Of a stretch of DNA of 33,361 bases, positions 7,345 to 15,261 are shown in pieces. Source of the stretch: Bacillota bacterium (GTDB lineage Bacteria; Bacillota; Clostridia; Lachnospirales; Lachnospiraceae); assembly GCA_017861355.1 (NCBI GenBank), contig JAGFXQ010000017.1, forward strand, positions 1 through 33,361, given 5' to 3'. The notes beneath the pieces were generated by a model, which had not been told where the DNA came from, did no database searches, and saw only the letters and a list, made by a program, of their open reading frames with translations. A program made the position numbers and the translations under genes. How positions within the stretch are numbered: the first letter of the stretch is position 1; the number at the start of each line of letters is the position of its first letter.

Positions 7345-9870
7345 TCAAATTAACTCCAATTGAATGAGTCGTATTTCGTGGGGTTCGAGCTCTATGGACA
7401 GCGTAAGGGTGCCATCTACCGCTGTGACTTGATCCTTCAGCAGCATCGGCACGGATAAGCTTTTCAGAGTCTCAATCTCTTCCGGAAGAGTAAGCTGCAT
7501 TGGATTGTTATTCCCGGTAGAGCGCATTCTGAGCCACTGATCAAATACGCTTCCGTGATTACGATTGACATACATCTGCGTCATGATATATTCACCGCTT
7601 TTCAGATTACCCATGCTAAGATTATACTTAAGGACACAGCTGGTAGGGAATTCCTGATATCGTTCGGTGAAGGTATTACTGAAATTAATTCCGTCTCCGT
7701 AGATATCAGAGAAATGATGATAATTATACAGCATAAGAGTATATCTGGTTCCGTCTGCATTCTTTGTGACAAAGAAGCCTTCCTGCTGTGTTACGAAGAC
7801 ATCCTCTAATTTTGTAAGCAGATAGTAAGCATAATAAGCCGGTTTCTTAATTCCGTCCCTTGTGAAGAATCCCATACCGCCGTGGAAGGTCTGAGAATCC
7901 GGAGGCAGCTCTTCAAGCAGGTCCGTTAGAGACCAATGACAGAAGCTATCCAGCTTATCATAGTTTTGCAGGATATTTCGGACGATATAGCAGGAAGTGA
8001 AGCAGGTATCATTCAGCCACTCCCGGTGGGATGAGGTAAAGTTCCATTCCGTAATATAGATCGGAGCAGCTGGCTCTTTTCCAAAAAGCTCTTGAACAGA
8101 GGTAATATTCTTGTGGAATTGGTTAACATCGGAGGACATCGTATGCCGAAGTGTCTCCACGGAGTCCCGTCCCGGAACATTTCCAAAGGAGTCAGGGAAC
8201 AGCTTACGACTGGTACTATAGAAGTTAAACAGGTAAGCATCCGGGACGCACCCATGAAGCTTGGTATATTCCAGATAAGTCTTATAATTATCACACGGAA
8301 AATCACAGAGTACATGAGAGGTCGAAGCAAAGCATACATCAGGAAGCAGGGCTTTTACGGTTTTATAGCTTAATTCATAAAGACGCAGGGAAGTCTCGAT
8401 CTCTGGGAAATCAAAAGGAAAGTCATTCAGTGTCTCATTCCAGAAGGTAAAAATCCAGGTATTTACCTGCTTATCACCATAACGTTGTAGGACATGCTTC
8501 GTGAATTCACGGACTAGGTACTCCCACTTTGAATCCTCTTTCGGCTCGCTTATGATAAAGGGATAGTAGAATATGGTCTTTGCAGGATACTTTGCCATCG
8601 CTTCCGGCATAAAGGACAACTGAATCATTGGGATCAGCTTAACCTCTAGTAAAAAATCAATAATCTTGTCGGTGTAATAGAAGTTCAGGATGGGATTTCC
8701 GAAGCTATCCTCTTGATATACCTTGAGGGTATCATCAAAGATGCCATGAAACTTGATGTATCGAAAGGGCATCTCCGCCTGTTGAAGGCGCAGCATCTTC
8801 TGAATATCTCCATATAATAATTCCCTGGCCCGACCGACCGAACAAAAATTACGGAAGGTGTGCTTAAGGAATAGATCACCGTTACTCATAGAAACCTTTG
8901 CAGCACATTGTCTGACGAGAGGTTTATCCATGCGGTTGAATTCGGCAGAAGCCTTGGATAGATAGGGAACTAACTTCTCGAAGTAGTTATTTCGCTCAAG
9001 TACCAGATAACTGGCGGAACTGCCCTCTACCAATGCAGGAGCAGCCGGGAGCTTTTTCGCCATATTCTTGCGATACTCGCTTGGAAGTAAACCATATTGC
9101 TTGCGAAACAAGGTAGAATAGGAGCGTGGACTTGGAAAACCGTTCTTATCCGCAATCTCCTCAATTGAATCTTCTCGGAACAGATCACCCAGAGAATGCT
9201 CCAGTCGAATTCTCATCAGATAAGCGGAGAAGGTGGTACCCATATGCTTCTCGAAGAAATGAGACAAATAAGAGGGGGACATATACTCGTGCTTTGCAAC
9301 ATCAGTCAGTGTGATATCCTCTGCAAAATGTGCTTCCATGTAATCGGTGATTCCTCTGAGTCTTGCAAGTGACTTCTGGGATACAGCTGCGTCCTCGGTA
9401 TTCACTGACTTGAAGTTTTGTACTAACTCATTCATCAGCTGAAATGCATAGGTATAATTGGTTAGATTATTCTGAAGCTTCTCCGAGGAATTAGCCTGAA
9501 GCATCTGTGCAAGGATTTGCTTGATGCTATAATATGGAGACTTATCTACACTTTCCGAAGAGTTGCAAGCGAACGTGACACTCTCCGGTGTCAACCAGTC
9601 CAGATGGAACATGGACATTCTCATCTGGAGAGAAAGCAGAACACAGTCCTCACTATAGGTCTCATGCAGAATATTGGGATTAATGACGATAATATCATCC
9701 TCCCGAAGCAGATAATGATGGCTTGCCATAGTTATCTTCATTTCACCGCTTAATACAAATAATAGCTCCAGACTTCGGTGCCAATGCATGGATACATTAC
9801 CGATACGCTGATAAAACAGCTTCATCGGCATCGCTTCATTATACTCGATAATCTCATGGGTTGCATTCAT
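7345..9870 (-). CDS. AraC family regulator fused to a GH39 (beta-xylosidase-like) domain, 841 aa
   Basis: N-terminal cupin (MHWHRSLELLFVLSGEMKI), AraC HTH (MEAHFAEDITLTDVAKHEYMSPSYLSHFFEKHMGTTFSAYLMRIRL...GFPSPRSYSTLFRKQYGLLPSEYRK), then GH39-like KFHGIFDDTLKVY...YTDKIIDFLLEVKLIPMIQLSFMPEAMA...WIFTFWNETLND...PIYITEWNFTSS. Confidence 0.88.
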   Translation of the reverse strand: MNATHEIIEYNEAMPMKLFYQRIGNVSMHWHRSLELLFVLSGEMKITMASHHYLLREDDIIVINPNILHETYSEDCVLLSLQMRMSMFHLDWLTPESVTFACNSSESVDKSPYYSIKQILAQMLQANSSEKLQNNLTNYTYAFQLMNELVQNFKSVNTEDAAVSQKSLARLRGITDYMEAHFAEDITLTDVAKHEYMSPSYLSHFFEKHMGTTFSAYLMRIRLEHSLGDLFREDSIEEIADKNGFPSPRSYSTLFRKQYGLLPSEYRKNMAKKLPAAPALVEGSSASYLVLERNNYFEKLVPYLSKASAEFNRMDKPLVRQCAAKVSMSNGDLFLKHTFRNFCSVGRARELLYGDIQKMLRLQQAEMPFRYIKFHGIFDDTLKVYQEDSFGNPILNFYYTDKIIDFLLEVKLIPMIQLSFMPEAMAKYPAKTIFYYPFIISEPKEDSKWEYLVREFTKHVLQRYGDKQVNTWIFTFWNETLNDFPFDFPEIETSLRLYELSYKTVKALLPDVCFASTSHVLCDFPCDNYKTYLEYTKLHGCVPDAYLFNFYSTSRKLFPDSFGNVPGRDSVETLRHTMSSDVNQFHKNITSVQELFGKEPAAPIYITEWNFTSSHREWLNDTCFTSCYIVRNILQNYDKLDSFCHWSLTDLLEELPPDSQTFHGGMGFFTRDGIKKPAYYAYYLLTKLEDVFVTQQEGFFVTKNADGTRYTLMLYNYHHFSDIYGDGINFSNTFTERYQEFPTSCVLKYNLSMGNLKSGEYIMTQMYVNRNHGSVFDQWLRMRSTGNNNPMQLTLPEEIETLKSLSVPMLLKDQVTAVDGTLTLSIELEPHEIRLIQLELI

Positions 9871-9979
9871 ACAGGGGCCTCCTTAGCCGTTGATGATCTG
9901 CACAATTTCTGCAGTTCTTATGAAAGCGAATAAAAACAAATCCGAATTTCCAATTATGATTAATATAAATATAGCATAT

Positions 9980-10010
9980 ATCTGCAGTTTGTCCTAGAGT
10001 AACTGCAGAT
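9980..10010. promoter_or_regulatory. Inverted repeat ATCTGCAGTT-N11-AACTGCAGAT, possible operator or terminator
   Basis: Perfect 10-bp arms in the divergent intergenic region; third half-site TCTGCAGTT at 9908-9916; right arm followed by TTTT. Confidence 0.45.
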
Positions 10011-10150
10011 TTTTATGTATATATTAATAGAATGGTATAATATGGATACTTTAAGATTTACCAATTACGGCTTATGATGTATAATAGCCAAATAAGTATA
10101 CATAGCGTTCTTCTAACGCTATAAGAATTATAGTGACAGGAGGTTTTTTT

Positions 10151-11503
10151 GTGAAAACAGTAGGATCGGAATTTCTAACAAGAAGTAAACCGTATGTACG
10201 TAAACTCATCGATTTATTGTCAGCGGATTATAAATATGTATCCGTGCTAGGCACAGATACCAGAGGCAAGGTTTACCGTATCAGCAAGACCGGTACAGAG
10301 GTATATGATGCCATGCTTGCCGAACGTGGCTTTGTAGTCAGACTACATAACGGAGTGAATTATTCGGAATATTCCTTTAATGAGATCGACGAAGATAAGA
10401 TATCCGACATTGTCTCAGATATCAAAGCAAATATTCATAAGGTTGCGAAGGATATTAATACGAATGAATATGTGATTCTGGAGGAAGAGGAGCTGACGAA
10501 GCAATTCTTCAGTGAATCCGAGGTGGATCCGGTGAGCATGAGTCCTGAGGAGATTATCCGAGCACTCACCGAGATCAAGGAGCTGGGCTGCTCATTGTCC
10601 GAGCTGGTTGTCAATTTCCGCGCGGCGTTAAGTTTTACCCGTGTATCGAAGATCTTTCTGTCCGCGAAGAAGGATTTAGAGCAATCTTATACCTATAGTG
10701 AAGCCAGTATGTTCTGCGTGGCCAGAAGAGATGAGAGAACCAAGTATTATTTTGATGGTTTTTCGGGTATGAAGGGCTATGAAGTCATAAAGGAAATGAA
10801 GGAACACTGCCCGAGAATCGTTGATCAGTGTATCACCGGATTGATTGCCCATGAAGCCTTTGGCCATGGTGTAGAGATGGATATGTTTGTTAAGGGCAGA
10901 GCGAAGGGCGCAGAATATATGGGAAAGCAGGTGTCCTCGTCGATTACGACGATGCACGACGGTGCCAAAGCAGCCAACCATGTATCCTCCTATCTCTTTG
11001 ATGATGAAGGAACCCTGGGAAGTGATACGACCATTATTCAGGACGGCATCCTAAAGAACGGTATCTCGGATCTATTATCCGCGTTAAAGCTAGGTACGGC
11101 TCCTACCGGTAATGGCAAAAGACAATCCTTTGAGCGTAAGGCATATGCCAGAATGACTAATACCTTCTTTGCACCGGGAACTGACAGCTACGAAGATATG
11201 TTGGCTTCCATCCGTTATGGTTATCAGATCGAAGGTCTCTACAGTGGTATGGAAGACCCTAAAAACTGGGGTATTCAGTGCATTGCATTGCTTGGAAGAG
11301 AAATTGTTGACGGTAAACTGACCGGTAATCTGATCTCTCCTGTCGTCATGACGGGCTTTGTACCGGAGCTTTTGCAGTCAATTTCCATGGTCTCCGAAAA
11401 AGTTGAGCTGAGCGGTGGCGGTTTCTGTGGTAAGGGCTATAAGGAATTTGTCAAGACAGCCAACGGCGGTCCTTATATCAAAGCGAAAGTGAGGTTGGGC
11501 TAA
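10151..11503 (+). CDS. tldD: TldD family metalloprotease
   Basis: HExxxH motif in LIAHEAFGHGVEMDMFVKGRAKGAEYMG. GTG start at 10151 preceded by AGGAGG (10139-10144), better than track start 10133. Confidence 0.88.
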   Translation: MKTVGSEFLTRSKPYVRKLIDLLSADYKYVSVLGTDTRGKVYRISKTGTEVYDAMLAERGFVVRLHNGVNYSEYSFNEIDEDKISDIVSDIKANIHKVAKDINTNEYVILEEEELTKQFFSESEVDPVSMSPEEIIRALTEIKELGCSLSELVVNFRAALSFTRVSKIFLSAKKDLEQSYTYSEASMFCVARRDERTKYYFDGFSGMKGYEVIKEMKEHCPRIVDQCITGLIAHEAFGHGVEMDMFVKGRAKGAEYMGKQVSSSITTMHDGAKAANHVSSYLFDDEGTLGSDTTIIQDGILKNGISDLLSALKLGTAPTGNGKRQSFERKAYARMTNTFFAPGTDSYEDMLASIRYGYQIEGLYSGMEDPKNWGIQCIALLGREIVDGKLTGNLISPVVMTGFVPELLQSISMVSEKVELSGGGFCGKGYKEFVKTANGGPYIKAKVRLG

Positions 11504-12813
11504 TGATTGAGAAGATCAAAGAAATTCTTGCGAATCATAAGGATATATCCGGTTATAAAATAAAAGAAACAACGATACATTCCAATGAGCTGTTCTTTGT
11601 AAAAAAGAATGTGGATATGGACCGTGCAAAAAGAGTACATCATTATAATCTAACGGTATATGTGGATTTTACCGAGGACGGAATGAACTACAAGGGCTCC
11701 TCGAACACTGATATTCATCCGACGATGAATGATACTGAGATTGAGAGTGCGATCCGAGAGACCGCCTTTGCTGCCAAATTTGTGAAGAATCCTTACTATC
11801 CCTTGGTACAGCCTGCCGAGTCACAGCAGGCATCGGCCTTGAGTGCTTTTGCAAAGGAAAGCTTTCCATACTGGATGAATGAGATTACGAAAGCAATCTA
11901 CAAGAATGATATCTATGAAAAAGGCGGAATTAATTCCTGTGAGATATTCCTGGATAAGATAGAGACCAGAATTGTGAATTCAGAGGGTGTAGATGTTACT
12001 GATACAGGCTATCGCTGTATGATCGAATTTATCACCACCTGGAAAGAAGAGGGTGAAGAGATTGAACTTTACCGAAGAATCGATTGCTCTGATTTTGACG
12101 AGGAGTTATTTGCCGAGGAGGTTAAGAATATGATTACCATCTGCCGTGAGAGAGCAATCGCCACAAGCACTCCGGCACTTAAGACAGCAAGTGTTATTCT
12201 TACCAGAGAAGCAGTGAAGGATTTCTTCTCCTACTATTATTCCAAGAGCAATGCGGCTTCAGTTTATAACCAGAGCTCTACCTGGAAGGTTGGAGATCAG
12301 TTGCAGGGCAAGGAAGTTAAGGGCGATCGTATTACCATGACGCTTGATCCGTTCATGAAGAATTCCACTGACTCAGAGAGTTTCGACTCGGAAGGCTTCC
12401 CATTGAAGCCTGTGAAGTTAATCGAAGACGGAGAGTTAAAGCGATATGCGGCAGACACCAGGTATGCTTATTATCTCGGTGTAGTGCCTACAGGTAATAT
12501 CGGCAATATCATCATCGAGAGTGGAAGTAAGACCATAGAAGAGCTCAAGAAAGAGCCATATCTTATGACGACGGCATTCTCAGATTTTACTGTTGATACC
12601 ATGACTGGGGATTTCTGCGGAGAGATCCGCTTGGCTACTTATTTTGACGGAAGAACGACAACACCGGTAACTGGTGGGTCAGTTACCGGCAATATCAATG
12701 AGCTACATCATGAGTTGTATCTGTCCAGAGAGCGAAGCAAAGATAATAATTTCGAAGGACCCGCTATGATTATGCTTAAGAACGTTACAGTTGCAGGTAT
12801 TGCTAAAGACTAA
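11503..12813 (+). CDS. TldE/PmbA family protein
   Basis: Overlaps tldD stop (TAATG); C-terminal PVTGGSVTGNINELHHELYLSRERSKDNNFEGPAMIMLKNVTVAG fits the PmbA/TldD family. Confidence 0.85.
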   Translation: MIEKIKEILANHKDISGYKIKETTIHSNELFFVKKNVDMDRAKRVHHYNLTVYVDFTEDGMNYKGSSNTDIHPTMNDTEIESAIRETAFAAKFVKNPYYPLVQPAESQQASALSAFAKESFPYWMNEITKAIYKNDIYEKGGINSCEIFLDKIETRIVNSEGVDVTDTGYRCMIEFITTWKEEGEEIELYRRIDCSDFDEELFAEEVKNMITICRERAIATSTPALKTASVILTREAVKDFFSYYYSKSNAASVYNQSSTWKVGDQLQGKEVKGDRITMTLDPFMKNSTDSESFDSEGFPLKPVKLIEDGELKRYAADTRYAYYLGVVPTGNIGNIIIESGSKTIEELKKEPYLMTTAFSDFTVDTMTGDFCGEIRLATYFDGRTTTPVTGGSVTGNINELHHELYLSRERSKDNNFEGPAMIMLKNVTVAGIAKD

Positions 12814-13774
12814 GATTATAATAATTCATTACGGATTGTTCCACGAAGCCGCAGGATTGATACAAGCCGAGAGCATTGCTGTTCGTACATACGACATCAA
12901 GCTCGGTGACTGTCACGCCGGCGGCTTCTATAAGTTTCAAGGTCTCCTGTAATCCCTGCCGGCCATAACCCTTACGACGATACTCCGGTAAGATACCGAA
13001 ACCACAGATAAAAGCATAGGAACCGTTATACTCGACATTGATCTTTCCAACAACAGAACTCCCTAATTCCAACATATAAGTCTTATAATTCTCGGGTTGA
13101 TCCACGAGCGGTGTAATCTTATATTCACCGGTGATTTCATCCATCTCTTTATCATCAAAGAAGATAGCGTTCTGCCTTGCAATCTCCCGCTCATCCTCTT
13201 CCTTCGCTAATCGTATTATGATACCGGAAGCAACCTCAGTACGGTCTTTCTCTTGGGGATTTATCGCTTGCGCTGTGATATGGTTCGGTGTGTCGGGTGT
13301 CGCAGTTAGACGTTTCATCCGATATTCCGAGTGGGCAAAGCTAGAGGTATTCGCTTTCAGAAAGCGCATGCCGGATTCGGAGTTACCATCCGCAAGCAGA
13401 AGCAACTTCTGGAAATTGAGATGCTTGCATTCGTTTGCAGCAAGTGCCAACAGGCGATGAAAGATACCTTGCTCACGATAATCCGGATGAGTCATACCGC
13501 AGAGCTCGCCGGTTACACCGTCAAAGCAGGAGATGCCCAGATATGCGATAAGCTCTTCTCCGATGTAATATAGTAATTCATATAATTTCCCCGAAGGTTT
13601 TGTACTGTTTTTGTCAGCAAGATGATAGAGATGAAGCTTGTAATCCAATTCCAGCTTCAGATTAATTCCATCCTGTCGGCAGCATAGATCCATCAGACGG
13701 TTCAGTCGATCGAACTCCTCCGGTGAGATATATTCATTCATATGAACAATGTGTTGTGTTTGTGTGTTTGACAT
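12803..13774 (-). CDS. GNAT N-acetyltransferase, probably tandem GNAT domains
   Basis: CGFGILPEYRRKGYGRQGLQETLKLIEAAGVTVTELDVVCTNSNALGLYQSCGF and an N-terminal GMTHPDYREQGIFHRLLALAANE. Start set to MSNTQTQH at 13774; 3' end overlaps the convergent TldE gene by 11 bp. Confidence 0.82.
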   Translation of the reverse strand: MSNTQTQHIVHMNEYISPEEFDRLNRLMDLCCRQDGINLKLELDYKLHLYHLADKNSTKPSGKLYELLYYIGEELIAYLGISCFDGVTGELCGMTHPDYREQGIFHRLLALAANECKHLNFQKLLLLADGNSESGMRFLKANTSSFAHSEYRMKRLTATPDTPNHITAQAINPQEKDRTEVASGIIIRLAKEEDEREIARQNAIFFDDKEMDEITGEYKITPLVDQPENYKTYMLELGSSVVGKINVEYNGSYAFICGFGILPEYRRKGYGRQGLQETLKLIEAAGVTVTELDVVCTNSNALGLYQSCGFVEQSVMNYYNLSL

Positions 13775-13962
13775 AAGATAATTCCCCCTATTCAGTAAAA
13801 GACAACGTATATAAAGCAATATGACCTGAGTATACCAGAATTAGGGAGAATTTCATAGGAAGATTATAGTTATATTAATTTTGTCTGAGAGCTATGTCAG
13901 GAATGAAGCAGTTGTGTTATGATAAGCGATAGATAAGTAGTATCAAAATGGAGGAATGGATT

Positions 13963-14478
13963 ATGACCGAGAGTTGGAATAACAATAAAGAAATGGGGGA
14001 TAAGCTTCCGTGGACCAGGTTTCACAAAGTGATCGAAGTAATCGCTTTGGTAATTCTTCTTACAATGATAATATATCCGTTTGCCATCTGGGATACCCTC
14101 CCACTAAAGATTCCGATGCACTTTAATGCAGCTGGAGAGATAGACCGTTATGGAAGCCGGAGTGAACTGTTTCTTATGCCGATTTTGAGCATTTTTCTAT
14201 ATGGACTGATGTCACTGGTTTCTGCTTTCCCTTCTGCCTGGAATATGCCGGTGACGGTGACCAGAGAGAATAGAGACAGAGTATACCAATGTACGAAAAG
14301 CTTGCTGATTCTGATGAAGATGGAAGTAATTGCATTATTTGGCTATTTGGAATATAGCATCACACAAGTGAAAAATATCCCGGGAGCTTTTCTTGGAATT
14401 GTATTTGTCGTTATATTCGGAACAATTATTTATTATGTGGTAAAAATGCGTAAATTAGCACATACAAGAACAAATTAG
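13963..14478 (+). CDS. DUF1648-like membrane protein
   Basis: LPLKIPMHFNAAGEIDRYGSRSELFLMPILSIFLYGL motif plus several TM segments; GGAGG precedes ATG at 13963. Confidence 0.75.
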   Translation: MTESWNNNKEMGDKLPWTRFHKVIEVIALVILLTMIIYPFAIWDTLPLKIPMHFNAAGEIDRYGSRSELFLMPILSIFLYGLMSLVSAFPSAWNMPVTVTRENRDRVYQCTKSLLILMKMEVIALFGYLEYSITQVKNIPGAFLGIVFVVIFGTIIYYVVKMRKLAHTRTN

Positions 14479-14505
14479 TAAATACAGAAATAGAATGAAT
14501 TGGAT

Positions 14506-14534
14506 GGGGATGTTGCAATCTTTGCAACATCCCC
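14506..14534. terminator. Hairpin terminator GGGGATGTTGCAA-TCT-TTGCAACATCCCC
   Basis: Perfect 13-bp arms between convergent genes. Confidence 0.75.
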
Positions 14535-14599
14535 TAATTTATGCATATCGGAAATGGAATTTGGTACTTTCAAAGCGGATTATCCGGGAACCAGGAAGG

Positions 14600-14950
14600 C
14601 TAATAACGCCTTTGAGGTCTGGAATAATCCCAGTTATTCGGATAATTGTATCTTGAATCTCTAATGTTATTCGGTGATCGGATTTGCTCGGGTTCTTTTG
14701 CAGCAATGTCTTGTCCGAGGTCTTTTGGCTCTATCGGTTTATCCTTGGTGGATTCGATCAGTGGCTTTTCTTTATTTTTACGCAGCTTTCTGCGTGGATT
14801 AAGAACATATCCGATAATGATCCCTAGTAGGAAAAAGACAACGATGAAAGCAATAAAAAATAGATAAAAGTTAGCACTTGTGATCGGTAAAGCAGAGACA
14901 CCGATCGGGGAGAGAAGCAAACAACTGAAAAGGCTGACAATATTTTTCAA
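14600..14950 (-). CDS. Hypothetical small membrane protein
   Basis: Signal/TM segments MKNIVSLFSCLLLSPIGVSA and FYLFFIAFIVVFFLLGIIIGYVL with a charged Pro/Asn/Tyr-rich tail. Confidence 0.55.
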   Translation of the reverse strand: MKNIVSLFSCLLLSPIGVSALPITSANFYLFFIAFIVVFFLLGIIIGYVLNPRRKLRKNKEKPLIESTKDKPIEPKDLGQDIAAKEPEQIRSPNNIRDSRYNYPNNWDYSRPQRRY

Positions 14951-15095
14951 TATAAGACACTCCTTTACATATTATTCACTATTTATATATGCCAATATTC
15001 TTCCAATAGTGACAGAATACAAGGTATAATATTGCTATAGAATGTAAAGTATAGAAGGAATGATAAGTAACACAACGTGATCCTAATTTGGTAAG

Positions 15096-15125
15096 TTGAC
15101 ATATATATAGTGCTTGAGATATAAT
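15096..15125 (+). promoter_or_regulatory. Promoter TTGACA-N18-TATAAT upstream of nrdJ
   Basis: TTGACA at 15096-15101, TATAAT at 15120-15125. Confidence 0.7.
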
Positions 15126-15145
15126 GTTGATACAATATGTTGTAC
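15098..15145. promoter_or_regulatory. Tandem NrdR-box-like sites
   Basis: GACATATATATAGTGC (15098-15113) and ATACAATATGTTGTAC (15130-15145), start-to-start 32 bp, overlapping the -35 and the expected +1. Confidence 0.55.
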
Positions 15146-15261
15146 ATATGGACACTTATAAGAAAGATGTGGTTGGACTCTGACAAGGGTTGCCTGCATC
15201 TATAATGTTAACAAGACTTAGAAAAGGAGGCTCCTTTTCATGGGTCGATAGGAGGATTATT

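Noticed and set aside
12803-12813. 11-bp convergent overlap of TldE and GNAT genes
   Set aside because: Ordinary compact convergent arrangement; no further signal.
14983-15261. Cobalamin riboswitch upstream of the B12-dependent nrdJ
   Set aside because: No B12-box-like GCCACTG or typical multi-stem leader; NrdR-like boxes explain the region better.
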